From Lunularia cruciata (lineage: Eukaryota > Streptophyta > Marchantiopsida > Lunulariales > Lunulariaceae), in NCBI GenBank assembly GCA_948567375.1, contig OX419756.1, forward strand, positions 52,218,333 through 52,282,332: DNA of 64,000 nt, in the 5' to 3' direction. The translations under genes and the position numbers were made by a program. The notes below the pieces were generated by a model. That model worked only from the letters and a program-made list of their open reading frames with translations. It was not told the DNA's origin and searched no databases. Shown here piece by piece: positions 25,811 through 35,333 of the stretch (position 1 is its first letter; each line of letters opens with the position of its first letter).

Positions 25811-26800
25811 ATGGGGAAAATTCCGGTTTTCTTTTGCAAAGATAGAGAAGATGTGGAGTCCTTTGTGAGAGACTTCAAGAGAGCTTGCATAAGAAACAAT
25901 GAGAGGATGAAGAATGAGTGGGCCTTATTGTTACCAGATTTCTTTGAGGATGCAACATGGTATGAGTCATAATACCAAAAGAGAGAGGGAAAGATGTGCA
26001 AGAAGAATCCTGGGAGAGTTTGACTTCAGCACTCATTGAGAACTTTCTTCCATATGAGAGTTATGAGAGATTGATGAGTGAGGTTATCTTTCTCAAACAA
26101 GGAGATGGAGAGAAATAGAGAGTCTATGTAGAAAGAGTGGAGAAGTTAGAGTCTAATTTTGCACAATGTTGAGGAAGTGTATGGATGATGTAGAGACTGT
26201 TGTGATTGTCATAAGGGCCATGCTCACCAAGAATTTTGTGAGAGAATTGAGACCAATTATTTTACAAGTAAGGTGAGATATGAGAAACCTTCTTCCAAGG
26301 TTGAAACTATCAAGATTGCAATTTGTATGGAGGAGAATTTAGAAGGAGATGAGAGTGATTTGGTGGTAAAGGAGGTTGTGCATCCTCCTCAAAGCTACAA
26401 GTATGGTGAAACTTCTGATACTTTGGTGGTAAGGGTTGCACAACAAGTGGTAGTTGCTCTAGTTCTTGCACTTTCACTAAAAATCCACTTCAAATAATCA
26501 GAAAAAAACTTGCCAATCTCAAGATCAATGTGGTGTGACTATGGGAGAAGAGAGAGGTAGATCAAAATACAAAAGAGGGCCTAGGAGTTATGGAAGCTAT
26601 CCATGTAGAAGAGGCCAACCAACCAATAATTTTAATAATAGAAATTATTTTGGTTGTGGAGGAAGTGGCCACATCCAAAGGAATTGCCCAAATTCCACTT
26701 ACCATGAGGAAGGGGTTATGAGAGAGCCAATAGATGGAAAGGTGGAGGTAGTGAAACCCAAGTGGCTCCTAATCCAAACAAAGATAAGGAGATAACATCC
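25811..26800 (+). pseudogene. Element 1 gag remnant
   Basis: It starts at an ATG with MGKIPVFFCKDREDVESFV and continues DFFEDATWYES, the capsid region, but is broken by several stops and shifts. Near 26650 a zinc-knuckle remnant reads YFGCGGSGHIQRNC; the first Cys of the CCHC is Tyr here (TGT to TAT) and Cys in element 2. Confidence 0.75.
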
Positions 26801-27239
26801 ATAGATGTGGTTGAGAGCAAGTATGAGAAGGGACAGTGCTCAAACTCCAAGGGTCTTAAATAGGAGCTTTTGGCTCAAGAGAAGAAGAGAGCTCGGTTTG
26901 CAAAGGATGTATACTCTTCTCAAGGATTTACTCCTAACAAGAATACTCTTATGTCTACTAGGAGCACTTGCACCTCAACACCATCAACAAAAAAGACTCC
27001 AAGGAAGAAGTTGAGGATGGAAGACTTCTTGATCTTAAAGCAACAATGGAACTACAATGTATTAGAGGATGTTGGTAGTCATAAGGCTAACATCACAATG
27101 GGTCAATTGATTGCTTTGAACCCTACCTTGAGAAAGGAGCTTAAAGGTGGTTTGAGTTCTACAAGGAGCAAGAGGAATAAGAAGGCAAAAGCTCTAGTAT
27201 CAATGGGGGTGGTGGATGCCAAAGCAACATCATGAGAAG

Positions 27240-27683
27240 GTTGTGCATATACCTCCAAAATTGATGTGAGAGTGAATGGTCACAATATCAAAGTTGCACA
27301 TGTTGATGGAGGATCAACAATAAATGCCATGTCAAAAAGGTTTATGAAGAAGTTGGGTATGATACACTCTAGACCTTAAAAATTTATGGTGAGCATGGCA
27401 AACAAGAAACAAGTTTGACCCGTAGGGTGATAGATAAGATCATAGTTTCAGTTATGGGAGTTGAAAATCTCATGACTTTCCAAGTCTTGAAGGATTCAAG
27501 CTATGATTTGCTTCTTGGGAGGCCATGGTTGAGAGCAACATGCACAACTAATCAATGGCACAAAGGGTACTTGAGGACTGGGCCATCAAACCATAGAGTT
27601 ATAGTGTCTATCACTAACATCACCAATACTTCACATCTAGATACACCATCTTTTGATTCTTGGGAGTCACATTAAAAGAAGGA
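27240..27683 (+). pseudogene. Element 1 protease remnant
   Basis: HVDGGSTINAMS near 27305 is the retropepsin active-site region, with GG in place of SG. LLLGRPWLRATC near 27510 is the typical second protease motif. A frameshift separates them. The sequence stops aligning with element 2 at 27683, where a reverse chromovirus LTR begins. Confidence 0.75.
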
Positions 27684-28096
27684 TGTAAAAGACCTAAGAC
27701 CAAGGAAAGAAATAGGAGAATGGAAGATCACATTAGAACACGTATTGTGTGAAACTCCAAATGCCTAGCATTAGCTTTGGTTTTGGTATTTATAAGGAGA
27801 ATACAAGGCTCTTGAGAAGCTTCTCAAGAAGCTTCCTTGAGCCAGTTTCTTGGAGTGCAAGCCAAGTTAACCAAGAACCTTCATTCTAGAAGTCGTCTAC
27901 TTGGCTTGCAAGCAAAGCTAGTTGGAAGCTTGAAGAACCTTCCTTTTAGAAGCTATTTACTTGGGGTGCAAGCTAAGCTAGCCAGGAAGCTTCCCAAAAA
28001 GCTTCCTAGATACTTCTAGAATATTCTAGGCTTATTTGGCATATTCACTACTTTTTTAACCCTAACTAATTCATTGCTTAACTCCATATTGTTACA
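27684..28096 (-). repeat. Chromovirus LTR, reverse
   Basis: Reverse-complemented it starts TGTAACAATATGGAGTT and ends GGTCTTTTACA, the same ends as the LTR at 61295-61767. It keeps the TATAAATACCAAA box and the GAAtaTTCtaGAA site but lacks the 24-bp triple repeat and has lost several other GAAGCTTC sites. Confidence 0.85.
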
Positions 28097-28259
28097 TATT
28101 CCCCCACCCACTAGTTGGTGATGTCCTTATTGCCATTGAAATTTCAAACTCTTGGATGGCCATTTGTCTAGTCTAGAGATGAGAAAGAGGTTCCCATGTG
28201 GCATCATGAAGTGGATACATTTTCCAAAAGACCTTGTACTCCGTATGTTATTGGTGGCC

Positions 28260-28950
28260 AGTGAGCCGGCCTGTCTCTCACTCAGGATGAACCTCTAATT
28301 GCTATTATGGTAGCGCACCATGGATTAAGAAGGCAAGGAATCCCAACTCCATTATACTCTTCCAAGGCTAATCCTCCAAGACTCAACACATTGCTCACTA
28401 GAGAACTCATTGAGAGAGAGATAATTGCAAATGAAAGGATGATGAGTACCTCCTCACCCCTTGTTTATATACTTGTGAAATAGTTACGTACCAAAGTAAC
28501 TAATTACAAAAGTAACTCAAGTTACTAGGCTAAAAGTCAAGTAAAGTCAAAAAGTAGAAAGGAATATCCATTCACATGGGCATAATCCACTAAGCATGTG
28601 ATCTTATCTTGACCCAACCACTAAGTCAAGGATTCCTTCACATGGGCTATCCTTGGACTATAGAAGAATCCAAAACAAAAAGGCTTGCAGCCCAAGAGTT
28701 CTCAACTCTTTCCACAAAGCCAAACACCTAGGAATAATACCAAGTCAACACACTAGAATCCAAAATAGTGGTGTTCATCTTTTCCACTTCCTCTAAAGTA
28801 AGGTCCTCTCTATCTTAGCTATGACTATCTTGAAATAATCATGACTAATGTAGAACCATCATTTATCTCTATATAAATAATATCTCTCAAGGACTAGTAA
28901 TACCAAGCTAAATATCACAATACCACACACATGCACAAATGGGTGTTACA
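28260..28950 (-). repeat. Athila/Tat-like solo LTR B, inside the chromodomain
   Basis: 691 bp, the reverse complement of LTR C with both ends present (TGTAACACCC end at 28950, GGCTCAC end at 28260). GGCC lies directly on each side (28256-28259 and 28951-28954), a probable 4-bp target duplication. Removing it rejoins the chromodomain frame, so it inserted into the chromovirus and then lost its internal part by LTR-LTR recombination. Confidence 0.85.
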
Positions 28951-29058
28951 GGCCTTGTTGAATATGGCAACGCACAAGGATACGATCAAATTTGTACTCC
29001 TTATGATCATTGATAGATGAGAGGAAGAGGAGGTTGGACAAAAGAGGAAAAAGAAGGT

Positions 29059-30513
29059 TGTCAAGGATGGAATAACAATTGATCTTGAGAAGGTGAGGAA
29101 AATCTCAAACCTTCCATGCCCTTCAAGCTTGACAAAGTTACTCCAATTCTTGGAGATAGTTGGGCCCTATAGGAGGTTCATCTTTGCATTTTCCAACAAG
29201 GCTTATGCATTGACCATCTACATGAAGAATGTTGTAGATTACATGGTGATTTGGAGGACAAGCAGACTTTAAGATTTTGAGGAGCTCAAGCAATCCCTTG
29301 TTGTAACTCCAATTCTTGCTAAACCAGATTGGAGTAATCCTTTCATCCTCTACACTAATGCTTCCAATGTTGCTATAAGATGAAGGGAGACTAATGTTGA
29401 AGCGATACTAGCAAGGTGGATGATACTCTTGTTTGAGTATGACTACACCATTGAGGATCGGCCAAGAAAGAAATATGCAAATGCTGATTTGTTATCTAGG
29501 GCCTATGATCATGATGGAGATGAGCCAGTGGATGATTCTTTCCTGGACGAGGAGCTCATGACAATCTTAGTCACTCAAGAGGTTCCAATGGAGTACAAGG
29601 AGATTGTGGATTTTGTGACAAGAGGTAACTATTCGAAAGGGATGCATGATATGGAGAGGAAGGCCCTTGCAGCAAGATCTAGACCTTACACAATGGTGGA
29701 GGATATTCTTTTTCACCAAGGAGCAGATGGTCTACTTCAAAGAGCAGTGGGTAAGGAAGAGTCTATCCTACTCATAAAGGAGTTTCATGAAGGTTAAGTG
29801 TGTGGAGGACACTTTGCTAGAAAGGTGATTGCTTTCAAGATTCTAGATGCAAGTTACCATTGGAGAATGATTTTCAAGGATTGTCTTGATTATTGCAAAA
29901 CTTGTCATGTTTGTCAAAATTTTGCTAGAAAATCTACTTCCACTCCACCACTTAGATCAATTCTATTGTTAGGACCTTTTGAGAAGTGGGGAATTGATTT
30001 TGTAGGTCCTCTCAATAGAACCCCAAGGAACAATTAATATATTGTGGTAGCTATTAATTACCTTACCAAGTGGGTTGAGGCTAGACCATTGAGGGACAAG
30101 AATGAAGATGAAGTTGGTAGATTTCTTTATGAATGCATTATCACTAGGTTTGGATGCCCTTTGGAGCTGGTTTTTGATAGAGGAAGAGAGTTTACAAGAA
30201 GTATCACTACAGCCATGCTACAATATTTCTCTATCACACATACATTACGTACATCCTATAAGCCAAATTCCAATGGTTTGGCAGAGAGAACCAATCAGAC
30301 CTTGTGCATGATGTTGGACAAAGATGCAAAAATGGAGGGGAGCCCCTCCATTTTTGCATCATTGGGACAAGAGGATTCATGAAGTTTTGTGGGAGTATAA
30401 GACAACCATGAAGACTTCTACCAGATATTCTCCATTTCAATTAGTATATAATATTGAGTCTACTTTACCCACTTTGATCTTCCTACCTTTCAAAGCATTC
30501 ATAAGAGATTGAA
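29059..30513 (+). pseudogene. Element 1 pol 3' part (RT end, RNase H, integrase)
   Basis: Alignment to element 2 resumes at about 29059 with the RT thumb and connection (ITIDLEKV). RNase H is cut short. Integrase follows: the zinc-binding HHCC is intact (CGGHFARK ... CKTCHVCQ), then GIDFVGPL with the first catalytic Asp, ELVFDRGREF with the second, and SNGLAERTNQTL around the third acid. Stops lie before CGGHF and after PRNN; the frame then switches at a palindrome (30323-30360) and continues as WDKRIHEVLWEYKT. A broken gene. Confidence 0.8.
30323..30360. repeat. Perfect 18-bp palindrome in integrase (element 1)
   Basis: The arms GATGCAAAAATGGAGGGG and its exact reverse complement flank a two-base AG centre. 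It sits where the integrase frame switches. Element 2 has it with one mismatch at 38099-38136. Confidence 0.95.
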
Positions 30514-30913
30514 GAAAACACAAGGAAGCAATGTAGAGAAGTCAAGGAAGGATCAACTCATGGAATTGGAAGAGGCAAGAGCAGTTGCTATGGTTCAAGT
30601 GGAGCAAGCCCAAAGGAAACAAAAGGAGAGCTATGACAAGAGGCAAGGTAAGAAGAAGGTGGAGCTTTTCAAAGAAGGTGATAAGATAATGTTGTTTGAT
30701 TCTATTTGATTCAAGAGAGTGCAAAAGAAGTTTTTGCTTTAGTACTTTGGACCTTTCATTATGGAGAAGATGTGGACCAATTATACCTATGATCTCAAGG
30801 AGTTGGGAGGAAGAAAATTTAATAGGATTAACCATGATAAGTTGAAGATGTATCATAAAAGGTAGAGAGACCTTCACTTTGAGGACAAAGTGAAAACTTA
30901 GTCGGGGGGTAAA

Positions 30914-31605
30914 TGTAACACCCATTTGTGCATGTATGTAGTATTGTGATATTTAGCTTAGTATTACTAGTACTTGAGAGATATTACTTATATAGAGATA
31001 AATGACGGTTCTACATTAGTCATGATTAGCTAAATTTAGTCATAGTTAAGATAGAGGGGACCTTACTTTAGAAGAAGTGGAAAAGATGAGCACCACTATT
31101 TTGGATTCTAGTGTATTGACTTGGTATTATTACTAGGTGTTTGGCTTTGAGGAAAGAGTTGAGAACTCTTGGGCCCACAAGCTTCTTTGTTTTGGATTCT
31201 TCTATAGTCCAAGGATAGCCCATGTGAAGGAATCCTTGACTTAGTGGTTGGGTCAAGATAAGATCACATGCTTAGTGGAATATGCTCATGTGGATGGGTA
31301 TTCCTTTATACTTTTTGATTTTATTTGAGGTTTAGCCTAGTAACTTGAGTTACTGCAATAATTAATAACTTTGGTGCGTCACTATTTCACAAGTGTATAA
31401 ACAAGGGGTGAGGAGGTACTCATCATCATTTCATTTACAACTATCTCTCTCTCATTGAGTTCTCTCGTGAGCAATCTCTTGAGTCTTGGAGTGTTAGCCT
31501 TGGAGGAGTATGATGGAGTTCGGATTCCTTGCCATCTTAGTCCATGGTGTGCTACCATAATAGCCATCTGAGGTTCATTCTGAGTGGGAGAGAAGCCAGC
31601 TCACA
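30914..31605 (+). repeat. Athila/Tat-like LTR C, shared by elements 1 and 2
   Basis: 692 bp, TGTAACACCC to CAGCTCACA. Upstream is a polypurine tract (GTCGGGGGGTAAA) belonging to element 1; downstream is a PBS (from 31610) belonging to element 2. It is therefore both the 3' LTR of one and the 5' LTR of the other. A GTATAAAC box lies near 31395. Confidence 0.9.
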
Positions 31606-32519
31606 TTTTTGGTTCCATTGCTGGGACCTCTCTAGAAGGCAAGATAATGTTCTGTTTTCAATTCTACATTAGGCAGAAGGAGACTATGAGAGCTCGCTTG
31701 GAGAGAACATTAGGGGAGAAGAGAGTTGAACTTATGTTGGAGAACCAATTTCTATTTGTATACCATGTAGTTCATTATGATGTCTTTGAGGTGATTTTGT
31801 ACATCTTGTACACACAAGAGGATTTGGAGAGATTGTGTGAGGTGGATTGCTGATTTTGGGGATTAAGTTGATTTTGGGCAAAATCTAATTTTTGAGATCT
31901 AGACTTGAAATTTCTACACATGATAGCTTGGGTTATCTTTCAATCACACTTAAAATTTTTGTGAGAGATACTATGCGCATTGGACTAGAAGTTTTGAAAG
32001 TTGATAGTGTAAATTGCTCCCGCAACTACATGTTCTCTGGAAAATTGTAGAGAGTCTGCCATTTCTTCAGTTTTCAATGGATTTTTCTGAAAATATCCAA
32101 GAGAATTTAGTGCATTGTATCCTACCTACTAACATAAAAATTAGAGAGGGATCATTCTTGCACATAGAGTTATGAGTTCTTTAAAGTGAGGGGGTGGTTT
32201 TCATACCAAATCTGAAATATGTGTGCCAAATAGAAAGGTGTCTAGGACAAATTTTTTAATGAAAATATCTGAAATTTTTCAAGGAGGGAAGCTTTGGAGT
32301 TTTTATCAAGTGTGAAAAATTTCAGAGGACTATAATGTGATTTGAGTGACATTGTGAGGAGAGGTCAATTTTTCAGAATTGAGATCTCATGCATGAGGAG
32401 TTTTATAGCAACAAAAAGCATATTTGAGTATTTAGATTCATCTTGGGAACTTGGAGGGTCATCAGGAGTAGAAATTGAGACTATGCAAGATTCCCTAAGG
32501 GTTTGAAGTAATTGTAGGG

Positions 32520-32925
32520 GTGTATTTGAGGAAAAGAGAGTTTAAAATAAAATTTGAAGAGAGTGTTGAGAGGATCCAAAAACCTACATTACTTGGAGGA
32601 AAAAGTGAGTCTAAGTGCTTTCTATGTGGAGAGAAGGGACATAAGGCAAGTTCATGTCCATTGACCTTTAAGAGCAAGAGATTCAAGGAAAGGAGAAGAT
32701 TACTTGACATGGGTTTGCATGTTGAACCTTCTTCATCAAGATTTGGGGGAGAAGATCTAAGACCAAAGAGTTGTGTGAGGTTTTTGGAGTTGAAGGACTT
32801 CCAAAAGGATATGAGTGTAGTGGAGTAAAAGCACTTTTGGAGACTTTGGTGAAGGATCTTGGAGAGAGTCTTAGTACAACTACAGAAATACTACCACCTT
32901 CATCAGCTAGTTCTCAAGATTAGTG
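32520..32925 (+). pseudogene. Extra zinc-knuckle ORF upstream of gag (element 2)
   Basis: A 102-codon frame (32520-32828) lies in the leader between PBS and gag. It holds a perfect CCHC knuckle, CFLCGEKGHKASSC, then a basic stretch (KSKRFKERRRLL). One frameshift near 32770 leads to a further acceptable stretch (GVEGLPKGYECSGVKALLE) ending in a TAG near 32923. Gag has its own knuckle at about 34005, so this one is additional. Element 1 has no counterpart: its leader passes directly from 25680 to 25700. It could be a captured gene, a piece of another element's gag, or ancestral sequence lost from element 1. A role in RNA binding is inferred from the knuckle alone. Confidence 0.55.
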
Positions 32926-33163
32926 ATGGAGATAATTTTTCATTTTATGGATAAACTATCCATGAAGGTTCGATTAATATGTACTCTAGGATTTGATGTT
33001 ACTATAGAAATCTTGGAGCAACCTAAACCATTTGTTTTCCCTAGGGTGGATTACTCTCAAATGGTATTGTCATGTACATACTCTATTAGTTATAGAGTGA
33101 GAGAAAAGAAAAGAGAAAAGAAAAAGAAAAATTGAGAGAAAAGAAAGATAATGATGGGTTAAG

Positions 33164-34640
33164 ATGGGAAGACTCCCGGTTTTATTTGGCAAGGATGGAG
33201 AAGATATGGAGGCCTTTGTGAGAGATTTCAAGAGGGGTTGTATATGAAACAAGGAGAGGAGGAAGAATGAGTGGGCCTCATTATTACCAGATTTCTTTGA
33301 GGATGCAATACTTACATGGTATGAGTCAAAACACCAAAAGACAGAGAGGAGAGATGAGCAAGAAGAGTCTTGGAAGAGTTTGACTTTACCACTCAATGAG
33401 AACTTTCTCCCATATGAGAGTTATAAGAGATTGATGATTGAGGTTACCTTTCTCAAGCAAGGAGATGGAGAGAAAGTGAGAGTCTATGTGGAACGAGTGG
33501 AGAAGATAGAGTCTGGATTTTGCATAGTATTGAGGAAGTGTGGAGATGACGTAGAGATTACTATGATTAGCATAGAAGCTATGTTCACCAAGAATTTTGT
33601 GGGAGAGTTGAGACCACAAATTAGAATCAAGATGAGATATGAGAAACCTTCTTCCAAGGTTGAAGCTGTCAAGATTGCAATTCATATGGAGGAGAGTTTG
33701 GAAGGAGATGAGAGTGATTTGGTGGTGAAGGAGGTTTTGCATCCTTCTCAAGGCTAAAATTATGGTGTAAATTTTGATACTTTGGTGGCAAAGGTTGCAC
33801 CAAAATTAGTAGTTGTTCAAGTTCTTGCATCTCTACCAAAAGATCCACTTCAAACCAGCACAAAACAACTTGCAAATCTCAAGATCAATGTGGTGCGACT
33901 ATAGGAGAAGAGAGAGGTGTATCAAAATTCAAGGAGAAGATCTAGGAGTTGTGGAAACTATCCATATAGAGGAGGCTAACTAGCCAACAATTTCAATGAT
34001 AGAAATTGTGTTGGTTGTGGAAGAAGAGGCCATATCCAAAGGAATTGTCCAAATTCCACTTACCATGGAGGAAAGGGTTATGAGGGAGCCAATAGAGGGA
34101 AAGGGGGAGGTAGTGAAACCAAAGTGGCTCTTAATCCAAACAAAGGTAAGGGGATAGCATCTATAGATGTGATTGAGAGTAAGTATGAGAAGAGAGTGCT
34201 CAAACTCCAAGAGTCTTAATTTGGAGCTTTTGGCATAAGAGAAGAAGAGAGCTCCTTTTGCAAAGGATGTGCATTCTTCTCAAGGGTTTACTCCTAGCAA
34301 GAATACTCTTATGTCTACAAGGAGCACTCAGACCTCAATACCATCAACAACAAAGACTCCAAGAAAGAAGTTGGGGATGGAGGACTTCTTGATATCAAAG
34401 CAATAATGGAACTACAACGTCTTGGAGGATGTTGATAGTCACAAGGCTAACATCACAATGTGCCAACTGATTGCTTTGAATCCTACTTTGAGAAAGGAAC
34501 TTAAAGGTGGTTTGAGTTCTACAAGGTGCAAGAGGAAGAAGAAGGCAAAAGCTCCAATATCAATGGGGGTGGTGGATGCCAAGCCAACACCATGGGAGGC
34601 TTGTGAATATGTCTCCAAGATTGATGTGAGAGTGAATGGT
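33164..34640 (+). pseudogene. Element 2 gag, nearly readable
   Basis: It starts MGRLPVLFGKDGEDMEAFV and reads through the capsid region with a stop after RGCI. The 33380-33757 piece (125 codons) is open and contains NFLPYESYKRLM and VRVYVERVEKIESGF. An intact zinc knuckle NCVGCGRRGHIQRNC lies near 34005. Stops and shifts follow. The 3' end runs into a reverse solo LTR at 34642. Roughly 90 percent or more like element 1 gag by eye. Confidence 0.75.
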
Positions 34641-34641
34641 C

Positions 34642-35333
34642 TATGAGCTGGCCTGTCTCTCACTCAAAATGAACCTCTGATGGCTATAATGGTAGTGCAC
34701 CATGGACTAAGAAGGCAAGGAAACCCAACTCTATCATACTCCTCCAAGGCTAACACTCCAAGACTCAAGACATTGCTCGATAGAGAACTCATTGAGAGAG
34801 AGATAGTTGCAAATGAAAGGATGATGAGTACTTCCTCACCCCTTGTTTATATACTTGTGAAATAGTTATGCACCATAGTTACTTATTACCGTAGTAACTC
34901 AAGTTACTAGACTAAAAGTCAAGTAAAGTCAAAAAGTAGAAAGGAATATCCATTCACATGGGCATATTCCACTAAGCATGTGATCTTATCTTGACCCAAC
35001 CACTAAGTCAAGGATTTTTTCACATGAGCTCTCAATGGACTATAGAAGAATGCAAAACAAAAAGGCTTGCTGGCCCAAGAGTTCTCAACTCTTTTCACAA
35101 AGCCAAACACCTAGGAATAATACCAAGTCAACACACTAGAATCCAAAATAGTGGTGCTCATCTTTTCCACTTCCTCTAAAGTAAGGTCCCCTCTATCTTA
35201 GCTATGACTAACTTGAGCTAATAATGACTAATGTAGAACCATCATTTATCTCTATATAAATAATATCTCTCAAGGACTAGTAATACCAAGCTAAATATCA
35301 CAATACCACACACACGCACAAATGGGTGTTATA
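34642..35333 (-). repeat. Athila/Tat-like solo LTR E, inside element 2
   Basis: 692 bp, the reverse complement of LTR C with both ends present. GGTC lies directly before (34638-34641) and after (35334-35337), a likely 4-bp target duplication. The uninterrupted sequence is seen in element 1 near 27270-27290 (AATGGTCACAATATC), which proves the insertion. Confidence 0.9.

Larger units (their letters stand above)
27684..29058 (-). mobile_element. Chromovirus 3' fragment inserted in element 1
   Basis: On the minus strand this runs from a chromodomain (YKFDRILVR and, after the solo LTR, EYKVFWKMYPLHDATWEP), through a polypurine-like GTGGGTGGGGGAATA, to an LTR at 28096-27684. It belongs to the same family as the element at 61295, whose LTR aligns end to end. 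Everything upstream of the chromodomain is missing, together with the RT region of element 1, so one deletion probably removed both. Confidence 0.75.
24292..31605 (+). mobile_element. Athila/Tat-like Ty3/gypsy element 1
   Basis: The 5' LTR (24292-25004) is followed by a PBS-like TGGTTCCGTTGTCGGGATC, gag with zinc knuckle, protease, then an interruption at 27684-29058, then the end of RT, a short RNase H, integrase, a G-rich polypurine tract (TCGGGGGGTAAA) and an LTR at 30914-31605. Order RT-RNase H-IN is Ty3/gypsy; the PBS type and integrase resemble the Athila/Tat branch. Most of RT is gone and about 200 bp of RNase H is deleted near 29385. The left flank is GACC. Confidence 0.85.

Noticed and set aside
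27684-28096. A simple solo LTR with its own target duplication
   Set aside because: The flanks AAGGA and TATTC do not match, and a chromodomain plus polypurine tract continues on one side, so it is the 3' LTR of a truncated element.
30542-30925. 127-codon minus-strand frame at the 3' end of element 1
   Set aside because: Antisense shadow of the retrotransposon's pol end; Leu-rich because the plus strand is rich in Glu and Lys codons.
33386-33751. 121-codon minus-strand frame opposite gag
   Set aside because: Antisense shadow of an open gag segment.
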